Shown one piece after another: positions 46,746 to 56,259 of a stretch of 64,000 nt of DNA (position 1 is its first letter; every line of letters begins with the position of its first letter). The notes beneath the pieces were generated by a model, which worked only from the letters and a program-made list of their open reading frames with translations, had not been told where the DNA came from and ran no database searches. The position numbers were made by a program, and so were the translations under genes. The stretch is from Calliopum simillimum (taxonomy: Eukaryota > Arthropoda > Insecta > Diptera > Lauxaniidae): assembly GCA_951812925.1 (NCBI GenBank), contig OX638370.1:31739948-31803947 (forward strand), read 5' to 3'.

Positions 46746-47639
46746 CATAGAATAGCAAGTATGTGTCCTGTAACACTGCACTCGCATGCCTATCTGTACA
46801 TCTTCATAGTTTGTTTAATGTTGTCCTCTAAGTCCTGCTGATGCACATGGAATTTTGTTTTTTTTTTTTACATAAAAATCCTTTACTTAATTCCAACTGC
46901 TTTGCTAGGGATTTTATGGCTTATGAATGATGAGTCCTTTGCAAATCTCTCCACTCGTTAGCATGTACATATATGTAAGTATGTGCAGTGTATAGTGGTG
47001 CAACACATTTTTGTGGTTCATCATTTCTGCATAATTAAGCCATTTTTAATTCATCGTATGCAGTAAGACAGCTGCAACAACTACGATTATATGGCAACAG
47101 TCAGGCTTAAGCTGCACAAATTTATGGCAACATTGATACAACGTTTCGTGCTTGCTTTCTCAATTGACAGCCATTGTGGCACTCGTATGAAAGAGATGAG
47201 CTATTAATGTGCAAAAGATTTAAGATATGAAAATCTGAAAGATTTATTGACCAAGTATTAATTGACCATGTCATCAATTTGAATTGTGGTAGAGCAGCAT
47301 AAATTTGCTATTGAATTCTGGTAGTTGGTTAAGCAAAAATTGTTAAGTTTAAGGTTGCGAGATTTATGGACTGAAGGCAAAATTTTGTGTTACAGAGTTC
47401 ATTAGAAATAACTGAAGCTGATGGAATGTGGGAAAGTAAGCCATATAATATGATGAAAAATAATCTATATGTACTATTGTATCTAAAAAGATTGAACAAT
47501 TTTGAACAATTTCGTGACTGCCTCCGAACATCTGAAAGATGGTGTGTAAAATGTGGACTGAGGGTTTTTAAATTTTTTTGATGGCCATTTAGCGATCCCT
47601 CATCGCCGTTTTATGCAAAATCTCGGCATATCAGAGTTG
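46746..47639. other. Intergenic DNA, no gene seen
   Basis: Unique-looking sequence; the 64-codon frame at 47387-47581 has no recognisable domain. Confidence 0.4.
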
Positions 47640-47829
47640 CATCTCACACAGTGTTGAAATTAAATATCTTAATACGATTACGTAAGGTACACTTTTTTTC
47701 CGAAATCAATAGCCCTAAGTCTCTTGTGTAAAACGACATGCTTCGTAAAATCAAAACCTTGGCACTTCATGTTGAAACAAGTGAATGAAAGATAGTTTTC
47801 TAAGATATTCTAAGAAAACTAAAAACATA

Positions 47830-49098
47830 AAAAAGTTTTTTTAAATAAAACAAAAACGGTTTTAGATATCAATGAAATTCTTTATTCCTGTGAAAGAACA
47901 TTCGATGCCATTATGTATGGAACTCGATTTCTTTTGCATGGCCACCATGGGCACGCTAGCAGCAGTCCAGACGCTGAACCCAATTTTCAACAGTTTTCAA
48001 GCATAAATCGGCTGCAATTTCACGATCCATATTCGTACGAAGTTCATCAATCGTCGCTGGCTTGTTGGCATAGACCATAGACTTGACGTTGCCCCACAGG
48101 AAATAGTCTAACGGAGTCAAATCGCACGACCGAGGCGGCCAATCGACTGGGCCATTTCGTGAGGTAACACGTTCACCAAACTTGGTTCTCAATAAATTGA
48201 TTGTGACATTCGCTGTGTGGCTTGTGGCGCCGTCCTGTTGAAACCACATATTGTTTAAGTCCATATCATGCAATTCGAGCCAAAAATATTCGGTTATCAT
48301 TGAACGGTAGCGATTCCCATTCACAGTAACGTGCCGGTCTTGATCATCACGGAAGAAGTACGGCCCAATGACGCCGCCGGCCCATAAACCGCACCAAACC
48401 GTTATTTTTTCGGAATGCAATGGTGACTCATGGAGTACGTGTGGATTGCTGCCTGACCAATAACGCATATTTTGCTTATTGACGAAGCCATTCAGCCAGA
48501 AATGAGCCTCATCGCTAAAGTTGATTTTTCTATGAAAGTCCGAATCATTTTCGAGTTGTTGCTCAACTCAATTCACGAACATACGACGCTTCTGGTGGCT
48601 AAGTGGCTTCAGTTCTTGCGTCAATTTGATCTTGTAAGGATGAAGACCAAGATCTTTTCGCAAAATTCGCCACAACAACGTCACAGGGATACCCAACGCT
48701 TGAGAACGACGTGTGAGAGACATATTTGGGCTTTCTTGAACTGAAGGCTCAGCGGCAGCAATATTCTCGACACTACGGGCACTTCTTTGTCTCACTGGCA
48801 TGGAAAATTTTGTACTGTGCCTGTGGATTCAAATTTTTCCTCTAAACGCTCAATTATTGATCTGGTAGGACGATAATGACGACCATAAATTGGACGTAGC
48901 TCTCTTAAAGTTGAGGCCACTGACTCCGAATTTCGGTAGTAAATTTTAATAATTTTTACTCGTTGTTGGCTCGTATATCTTTCCATGATGAAATGGCAAG
49001 CTTTACTGAAGAGAAATGTCAAGAGAGCAGGAAAAAATATGGCGTCGTTTGATGTCCCTATCGGTCTAATTTTGTAGCGTCCCTATTGAAAAACCCAT
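47830..49098 (-). mobile_element. Second DD41D transposon copy, degenerate
   Basis: Same family and orientation as 38166-39467. The ends are eroded: left AAAAAGTTTTTTTAAATA after a TA at 47828-47829, right complement of ATGGGTTTTTCAATAG before TA 49099-49100. Boundaries are tentative, guided by where the host hairpin sequence stops and resumes. Confidence 0.6.
47911..48986 (-). pseudogene. DD41D transposase pseudogene
   Basis: ATG at 48986 (MERYTSQQRVKIIKIYYRN) gives the DUF4817-type helix-turn-helix (RPIYGRHYRPTRS). A frameshift near 48795 moves the reading to the frame with RSVENIAAAEPSVQES and LWRILRKDLGLHPYKIKL. A TGA at 48568-48570 then interrupts, followed in the same frame by INFSDEAHFWLNGF, the WFQQDGATSHTAN block and CDLTPLDYFLWGN. 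The last two catalytic Asp are again 41 residues apart, so all three catalytic residues survive. A TAG at 47956-47958 precedes the last conserved residues (GGHAKEIEF). Clearly a different lineage within the family: roughly two thirds of residues match the intact copy in aligned blocks, so it is not a recent duplicate. Confidence 0.9.
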
Positions 49099-49883
49099 TA
49101 CTTCGGTGGCTGATTACTCGGAAAATAAGGATCTAGTCGGAAAATTAGTATGTAAGGTTAAATGAGGAAGGTAACACCTATTCGATTTCATTTTCATAAA
49201 TTTACGACACTGTCTACTGTAAGTGTTATCCTACTTCAAATTTGCCTCAAAACAGCTATTTTTGCACTTTTAAACAAGCACGGAGTGCCTTAACCCGTTC
49301 TAAATCGGACGTCGTAGCACATCAAATTTTTGTCCATATTCTGTTTACTTATCGTTCAAATGATGTATAAAAAAATTTTCCTGGACTAAATTTTGAGATA
49401 ATCGCTTTTCCAATTGGGGCATTTTTCCATACAAAAAGAAAAAAAAAAATTTTTAATTATTTTAAACAAAAATTAAAATAATCACAATCGATGTGTTTTG
49501 CGATGCTAAACGCGAATCCAACCTCAGAATTGCTCTATCGTGTATAGTTTATGAGATATTGTAACCTAAAGACCAAAAAAGTATTTTTTTGCCATTTTTT
49601 GAAGCTATATAACTATGTAACATATCATTTATTCGTCAAATGTGGCTTAAAAACTTGAAAGCCCCAATCACAATCACACAAAAGTGCAAAAAACCCGTTT
49701 TAACAATATTTAGGTCATGATTACTCGAAATCAACTGCAAAACTCTATGCCGCAAAGACGTTGTTGCCCTGTGTTATGCTTTCCGCCTGAAAAATATGTA
49801 ATCATTTTTACTTTATAACTCTAGTAAAAATATTTATGTTTGGACAGACATTTGCTTAATATGTCATAAAAAAAATACGTGTT

Positions 49884-49990
49884 CATCGTATAGGTCAGTG
49901 GTGTAGAGGTCTAGCAAGTTTGTAATTGTAAGTAAAAATATTATTTTTCTATCACACTGGACTCCGGTTCGAATCCTAGTGCGATCATAT
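49884..49990 (+). ncRNA. tRNA-like locus with Pol III A and B boxes (SINE head or tRNA pseudogene)
   Basis: TGGTGTAGAGG (49899-49909) fits the A-box consensus, and GGTTCGAATCC (49966-49976) is a perfect B box. They are 56 nt apart, longer than in most intronless tRNAs. An acceptor-like pairing (ATCGTA with TGCGAT) and TA at positions 8-9 can be drawn, and T runs that could end Pol III transcription follow from 49990. The anticodon arm does not form and the T stem is poor, so a functional tRNA is unlikely. A tRNA-derived SINE head or decayed intron-containing tRNA gene are the alternatives. Confidence 0.4.
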
Positions 49991-50989
49991 TTTTTATTTT
50001 TTATTTTTTTTTTTTTGTTTTATCTTTTTTTTCGTAGTAAGGTAAATATCACTTAAATTTTTTCAAAAAAATTACTATGCAGTAAGGTTTTTCGAAAATT
50101 TTGAATTTATTAAATAGTAAGGTAAAATTTATTTTAGTGGGGAGTTGTCACAATGTTGACTTGAATTTCTAGTCAAATTTACTAGGAATAAAGTAGTGCG
50201 AACCATGTTTTTTCTCCGTGAAGCAAGTACAATTCAGAAAATGATCGCTGCACCTTTCATACGAGCAAATTGAAACTTACAAACGCTGTAGAAACTATTC
50301 AAGTTGGTAACATGGGCACACGAATGTTCCTATTAAATGTCGTAAATTGTAAATTTAATTATCCTCATGAACTTCTTTCACATTATTAATCCTCCCAGTT
50401 GTACATATTTCATTTACAGTGATAATAATGACCTTGCTTCTTGATATAGTTAATATAATGACTTTTACGCTTAAAATCAGGCATGCGCAATTAAACCGAA
50501 AGTAATAAATTTTTATACATACCCATTGGCTTTCTTTTTCTCATTAATTTTGTGTGAAACAAAAAGACAAAACAAAAAACGGAAGAAATAAATTTTTACT
50601 CTGCGCGTCAATGTGTGTGTGTCTTCTGTCAGCACAACAACATTGACAATTCATTCAATAATTCATCATTAAAATTAAAGCCCAGTGACTGGCGCCAAGC
50701 GCTCAGTTTGAGGTAATAAAGAGGATATTTAACTTCTACAGCAAATAGAAAACAACAACGCCAGATTTTCATTCCATTAAGGAGATATGACAAATTTCGT
50801 TAAGCTAAAATTGGCGTTTGATTTTAGAAATCACACAAGCGACTAATGGTAACTGAGTATTATGTTATCTTAAAGAAAGAAATAATGTTCCAAAGATATG
50901 TTAAAGGAGGAAAGAGGAAAAATTAAATGATTAAAATCTCTAGCACCAAAAGTTTTCTATTAGCAAATGTCCTAAAAAGTTAACTTAAC
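49991..50989. other. Intergenic DNA, no gene seen
   Basis: Starts with long T runs; the rest is unique-looking, AT-rich sequence without supported features. Confidence 0.4.
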
Positions 50990-51560
50990 TTTACGTGTGA
51001 ATTTTTTTTTTAGGAGGGGTCAAAGTTTCCCGCTGTTAACGCATTCTTGTGATAAATCGACATAATAAACTATACGATTCTTACATGTGATGCGTATTAT
51101 GTGTTTAGAAATCTTTTCTAGAATATATCCCCTATATCCCTCTCATATGGGTAGTTATAACCCTATTCTTAAAAAGGTACAAAAATTACACCTAAAACAG
51201 GGGAATATGAAGTCAATGTGTACCGCATTCATTATCCTTAAGATTTAAGCTTTTCTTGTCTTCGATATCCCATAGTGAATTTTTTGCAAAATAATTTTGT
51301 AAAACATTTTAACCCTTTATAACCCAGTTTTTGAAAGAAAGAAAAAAAGCGGTCAAACATGTTTTAAAAAAAAAAAGTTTCCTGAGTGATTTTGTTATGA
51401 AATGGGGACAACAAGTTTTATCCCAAAGGCAGTTTTTAGGTTTAAAAGTGGGTGAAATTTTGAAAATACGTTTCATGTGCGTTTTTGAGCTAAAAAAAAA
51501 CAATATAAGTTTTATGTTAAGTATCAAACATTATTTTGTTTCTATACCTTGATTCAAGGT
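50990..51560. repeat. Dispersed repeat R4, copy 3
   Basis: GCATTCTTGTGATAAATCGA near 51039 matches CACATTCTTGTGTTAAATCG near 60, and the CCTCTCATATGGG and ACACCTAAAACAGGGGAATA blocks follow in the same order as in copy 1. Then AACCCTTTATAACCCAG as in copy 2. Confidence 0.6.
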
Positions 51561-52475
51561 GAAAAATTTCAGATATCATACGTTTTATAATTATAGTCCC
51601 GTTTCTCCAGTTCGTTCATTCTAATCTTCGCATTCTTATAAAAAGGCTAACTTTTTATACGCTGGGCATTATCTAAATTTCCTAATATTCATTGAAGGCT
51701 CCTCATAAATTCCTCTTAAATGACTTTGTTGACAAAGACAACTTAGCCTCCTGATCCTTGCAATTCATACGAGTATTTACCATGTAAATTACGAGAGCAG
51801 TACAATAAAAGCAAATAAATAAACAAAGCAATGAGCAAACAAATGAACAGACATACACTCCTACAGTTAACGCACACCATAATACAGAGGAGAAGACACA
51901 ACGACAATTGAAAAAGGAAGAGCACCTTCATAAATACACTCATACATGCATACACCATTTAACATATGAGTAGAGTACAAAGCTCTCTTTTTGTTTTTAT
52001 CGCATTATTGTTATTATCCTTTGGCTTTATTTTATTTTTTTGTGCTGCTGCTAAAGTTTTTGAGATATTTTTTGATGGGAAAAACAATTTTATGGTGGAA
52101 CTTTGCAAAACTACAGTTGTTAGTCCGCGCAAGAGGGGAGAGTATGCGAGACAAAATACCATAATATTATTAACAATGCGCTTTTGGTTTGAGGTTTTTA
52201 TCCTTAAGTAAGGCAAGGTCAACATTATACACTCCCATAGTTTTCATTCAATTGAGGTTATGTCGAACATTTTTTAGATAAAATAATGAAACTGAAAATT
52301 TAGTAGTTAATTTGCAATAAGTTTTGTATATTGATTTGTTGGAAGTTCTCTTAAATATGTAATCAATAGGATTAAAGAGAATCGAAAGTTAGTTTAAATA
52401 CTTTTGTAAGAAAATATTAAGTACTAACATCAAGATAAAATTGCTTATCAAAACACTTAAAAAAATTTTTATATT
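51561..52475. other. Intergenic DNA, no gene seen
   Basis: Overlapping opposite-strand frames of 81-88 codons at 51959-52225 are hydrophobic or Lys-rich, without family resemblance. The end of this stretch (about 52430-52475) may already belong to repeat R6. Confidence 0.4.
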
Positions 52476-52595
52476 CCCAGTGTGCCAGACGGTTCATATC
52501 TCCGCTTTTTTATCCATTACGGATCCATTACTGATCCGCTTGCGGATCCGTAACGGATGAAAAAAGCGGAGATATGAACCGTCTGGCACACTGGG
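52476..52595. mobile_element. Near-perfect 120-bp hairpin MITE
   Basis: CCCAGTGTGCCAGACGG opens the left arm, and its exact complement closes the right arm at 52595. The arms are about 50 bp each, with CATATCTCCGC and ATCCATTACGGATCC included, around a loop of about 15-20 bp. It lies within repeat R6 copy 3: the flanks TATATT and TTAGTACGCAA correspond to TATATTAATACGCAA near 2130. A half copy is at 37393-37441. Confidence 0.88.
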
Positions 52596-52624
52596 TTAGT
52601 ACGCAAAACAAAAGTGTGTCCTAC

Positions 52625-52930
52625 TGTTCGATAGCTTTTAATAAAGAAAAAGTCACGTAGTTTAATTATTTTAAATTATTTTAATTTAGAAAAAAAAGAG
52701 ATATTACACAGTACTACTTGCCTTGGCGGATTGATCTCAAGTAAAGCTTAACAAATTTGAATAATACATTGAGCATGAACGGGAATAGGAATTGGAATAA
52801 TGAAAACGGGAGAGAGCTTTTTGGGAGTATATATTTGATAATTAATGAGAGATGTGGAAGCTGGGATAGAAAATTATAGGGTTTCCATGTTAACTTAAAA
52901 TTATGATTTTAGCTATTACGATATTAAACA
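52625..52930 (-). repeat. BEL/Pao 3' LTR (306 bp)
   Basis: Matches the 5' LTR except for one substitution (TTTCC versus TTACC), one A fewer in an A run, and absence of a 17-bp segment. The missing segment lies between two direct copies of AAAAAGTCAC in the other LTR, so a slippage or recombination deletion explains it. Confidence 0.97.
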
Positions 52931-53143
52931 TACCGCCGGCCAAGAACGTCTGTTCTTTACTATCATATACAAACTTTAATTACAGTATTAATTATTAAAT
53001 TTTTAAGATATTTAGTGAGCATTTCCTCTCATTAAAATAAAGTTTATAATTTAACAAAATTAATAGATCAGGATTTAAAGCGCCTGATACTCGCTGAGAA
53101 AAAAAAAAAACAAAAAAAATTATAATAACAAAAGATAATTAAT

Positions 53144-56100
53144 TTATGTCAGCTGTTCATGATTTTCATGAAATAGATTTGGTGTGGAATTTGTTACTGG
53201 AAGTAGGCTCAGTTTTGTGATGGGGCGTTTATATAGCTTTCCATTAGCCCTTACAGTAACTACGCGAACGTTGTTGTCTGGCCCAGGGTGAACTTGCACA
53301 ACCCGTGCCAAAGGCCACTTAGCTGGTGGATAACGTTCGTCGGTGAGAAGTACAACATCGTTGATTGCAAAATTTCGCATTTCTTCTTTCCATCGTGGAC
53401 GTTGTTGCAATCTGGTTAGAAACTCTTTACGCCAACGTTCCCAAAAGTGATGTAACATTTGTTGTACTTGCTGCCAACGATCAAGCCTATTTGTTGTTAA
53501 ATCTAACAGCGATGGCTCTGGAACAGTGTTTGTTGGTTCTCCTATAAGAAAGTGTGCAGGAGTCAATACACTCAAATCAGATGGATCATCACTCATTGGG
53601 CAGAGAGGTCTAGAGTTAAGTACAGATTCGATTTGAATTAAAAGCGTATTAAGTTCTTCAAAAGTTAAGATACGGTTAAAAAGAATGCGCTTTAAGTGAT
53701 ACTTAACTGATTTCACTCCTGCCTCCCACAACCCTCCAAAGTGCGGCGAAGCAGGAGGAATGAAGTGCCATTTAGTTCCTTCGGATTCCATCATTTCTCG
53801 TAGGTTTTCGGGCAGCAGTGCTATTAGAGTGTCTCTTTTCTTCATCATGTCTTTGTTAGCACCCATGAAATTTGTGCCACAGTCACTGTAAAGATCGCTG
53901 CAGCTACCTCTACGCCCCGTAAAGCGCCGAAAAGCTGCAATAAACCCTTCTGATGTCATATCAGACACAAGTTCAATGTGGATTGCCTTTGTCACTAAGC
54001 AAATAAATACGCATATGAAACCTTTGTATGTTTTAGATGATCTTACTTTGGCCACTCGAAGATCGAATGGTCCTGCGTTATCAACGCCTGTATGACGAAA
54101 TGGACGAGTTTGATTGACTCTAGCTTTAGGTAGGGATCCCATTAATTGTTTTGAACGACGCAAATTGAATCGGTGGCACAATGTGCATTTATGAAATTCC
54201 GATTTTGCAAGATTTCGGAGGTTTAGAATCCGAAATTTTTGACGTATATAAGACATCATTAGTTGAGGACCGCCATGAATAGTTTTGAAATGAGAGTCAG
54301 CCAAAATCAGCTTGGAAAGATAGGAACTATCTGACAAAATTATAGGATGCTTTGCTTGGTCATCTATTTCTGCAAATCGAAGTCGGCCTCCGACACGCAA
54401 AATGCCAAGCTCGTCAATAAATGGATGCAAATTTAGTATACTACTTTTAGTAGGAATTAACAGTTTGTTTTGTAAGTTTTTTATCTCCAAAGGAAAACTT
54501 TTGGCTTGTGATAATAGAATCAATCTTGAAAGCGAAAATTGTATTTCTTCTGATTTAAGAATGCCAACTTGATTTGAAGACTTGCGAGCTGAATTATAAA
54601 ATCTGAATATGAAACAAGTCACGCGAAGCAGACGCTTGAGGCTGTCAAATCTGGATAACAAATCAAATTCAGCATCTGATATAAAAGATGCTTGGCATGT
54701 AGAAATATTTCTTTGTTCAAGCTCTGTTTGGAAATCAGATGCCTCATGAATGGGCCATGAAGATTTTGGTAAACTAAGCCAGTTAGGGCCAGACCACCAT
54801 AAAGGATGATCTTTTAATTCATCTGGTTTTACACCTCGAGAGGCACAGTCAGCAGGATTATCGACAGAACGAATATGGTGCCAATCTGCAATACTAGTCA
54901 TTTCTTGAACTTGACTAACCCTATTAGCTACGAATGTTTTCCAACGTGCAGGGAGAGATTGAATCCAGGCTAGGACTATTTTTGAATCGGTCCAAAAATA
55001 TGATTTGATTTCGTCAGGATTTTTTTCGACAGCAGCCAAAAATTTTGTATATAACTTCGCTAAAAGTAACGCGCCACATAACTCTAAGCAAGGAATTGAA
55101 ACTTGTTTGATGGGGGCAACTTTGGTTTTTGCACTTATGAGGCTAACTGATATTTTACCATCTCGTATAAAACGGCAATACAAAACAGCTGCATAAGCAG
55201 CATTTGATGCATCACAATACCCATGTAACTCACCATAAGATGAACTAGTAGTTTGTAGCCATCTAGGAATTTTTATATCTTGAAGATTAGGAAGATTGTT
55301 ACGATAATTTTCCCATTCAAGCAGAAGAGAAGAAGGCAATGGATCATCCCATCCAATGCCAGCACACCATAGTTTTTGGAAGAAAATTTTTGCCAGTACA
55401 AGTGTTGGTGCAAGCCAACCTTGAGGATCAAATAACTTGGCTGCATCAGAAAGTAATGTTCTTTTTGTATGCAACGTGCGAGATGGAAGTGAAACCTTAA
55501 AGAAAAAATTGTCTGAATTTGGGTTCCAATATAGTCCAAGTGCTTTTATGGAACTATCAACGATTCCATCTTGCTCAAGTGATATTTCGCAGTCTTCTGC
55601 TGGTAAATCGTATAAAAGTTCAGAACAATTGGAGGACCATTTTCTCAAATTGAAGCCTCCACAAAGCAAAAGCTCTTTAAGTTCCTTTTGCATAACTTTA
55701 GCTGTGTGTAAGTCATCAGCACCAGAAAACACATCGTCAACGTATGAATCTCTTTCAAGAATTTTTGATCCAAGTGGAAATTTGTTAAACTCGTCATGCG
55801 CTAATTGTTTTAAAACACGAATTGCCAAATAAGACGCCGGTTTCAAACCGTAAGTTACCGTTAGGAGCTCTAATACTTGAAGTTTATCATTTGGATCAGG
55901 TCTCCATAAAATAAGTTGAAATTGAGTTTCGTCAGTGTGTACGAGTATTTGTCGAAACATTTTTTCAATGTCCGAAGTAAATACAATGCGATAAGTACGC
56001 CAACGCATAATTATTGCAAGCAAATCGTTTTGCAAAATAGGACCAGCCAGAAGCTCATCATTAAGAGCACTAGAAAATGGAGGTTTTGATGAACCATCGA

Positions 56101-56221
56101 ATACAACACGGAGCTTTGTAGTAGAGCTACTTTCTTTCCACACACCATGGTGGGGAAGGATGAAAACACTATTAGTTTTCGGAAGCTTTTCAAAATTGCA
56201 TTTAAATTTTAGATGATTCAA
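53144..56221 (-). CDS. BEL/Pao pol: reverse transcriptase, RNase H, integrase
   Basis: About 1025 codons open to the stop at 53144. No ATG starts it: the first counted codon (56221) is TTG and the frame stays open further upstream, overlapping the gag-protease frame. In order: RT with VVFDGSSK, FTSDIEKMFRQI and the catalytic YVDD (55733-55744); RNase H with GYCDASNAAYAAVLY and FWTDSKIVLAWIQS; integrase zinc finger (HGGPQ...HKCTLCHRFN near 54180); integrase core with GVDNAGPFDLR, YSDCGTNFMG and GGLWEAGVKS giving the D, D, E triad; then the C-terminal DUF5641-type domain (WPLARVVQVHPG). The product would copy the element RNA in cytoplasmic particles and insert the DNA. The domain set is complete for the family. 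In relatives this is one frame with gag; here a one-base shift cuts it off. Confidence 0.95.
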   Translation of the reverse strand: MNHLKFKCNFEKLPKTNSVFILPHHGVWKESSSTTKLRVVFDGSSKPPFSSALNDELLAGPILQNDLLAIIMRWRTYRIVFTSDIEKMFRQILVHTDETQFQLILWRPDPNDKLQVLELLTVTYGLKPASYLAIRVLKQLAHDEFNKFPLGSKILERDSYVDDVFSGADDLHTAKVMQKELKELLLCGGFNLRKWSSNCSELLYDLPAEDCEISLEQDGIVDSSIKALGLYWNPNSDNFFFKVSLPSRTLHTKRTLLSDAAKLFDPQGWLAPTLVLAKIFFQKLWCAGIGWDDPLPSSLLLEWENYRNNLPNLQDIKIPRWLQTTSSSYGELHGYCDASNAAYAAVLYCRFIRDGKISVSLISAKTKVAPIKQVSIPCLELCGALLLAKLYTKFLAAVEKNPDEIKSYFWTDSKIVLAWIQSLPARWKTFVANRVSQVQEMTSIADWHHIRSVDNPADCASRGVKPDELKDHPLWWSGPNWLSLPKSSWPIHEASDFQTELEQRNISTCQASFISDAEFDLLSRFDSLKRLLRVTCFIFRFYNSARKSSNQVGILKSEEIQFSLSRLILLSQAKSFPLEIKNLQNKLLIPTKSSILNLHPFIDELGILRVGGRLRFAEIDDQAKHPIILSDSSYLSKLILADSHFKTIHGGPQLMMSYIRQKFRILNLRNLAKSEFHKCTLCHRFNLRRSKQLMGSLPKARVNQTRPFRHTGVDNAGPFDLRVAKVRSSKTYKGFICVFICLVTKAIHIELVSDMTSEGFIAAFRRFTGRRGSCSDLYSDCGTNFMGANKDMMKKRDTLIALLPENLREMMESEGTKWHFIPPASPHFGGLWEAGVKSVKYHLKRILFNRILTFEELNTLLIQIESVLNSRPLCPMSDDPSDLSVLTPAHFLIGEPTNTVPEPSLLDLTTNRLDRWQQVQQMLHHFWERWRKEFLTRLQQRPRWKEEMRNFAINDVVLLTDERYPPAKWPLARVVQVHPGPDNNVRVVTVRANGKLYKRPITKLSLLPVTNSTPNLFHENHEQLT

Positions 56222-56259
56222 ATCGAGATACTCTTTTAAGAATTTGCAGTATTCGATCT

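Larger units (their letters stand above)
47640..49850. repeat. Diverged relative of the 42958-44804 hairpin, split by a DD41D element
   Basis: 47650-47825 aligns with the complement of about 44090-44290 (ACGTAAGGTACACTTTTTT, then CCTTGGCACTTCATGTT, then AAGATAGTTTTCTAAGATAT). Right of the DD41D copy, 49500-49630 carries CAGAATTGCTCTATCGTG and TTATGAGATATTGTAACC like 43565-43600. Terminal repeats are not found. Confidence 0.55.

Noticed and set aside
49884..49990. Functional tRNA gene
   Set aside because: No anticodon stem and a weak T stem despite good A and B boxes.
51959..52225. Opposing 81- and 88-codon frames
   Set aside because: Fully overlapping on both strands in AT-rich DNA with no domain; chance open frames.
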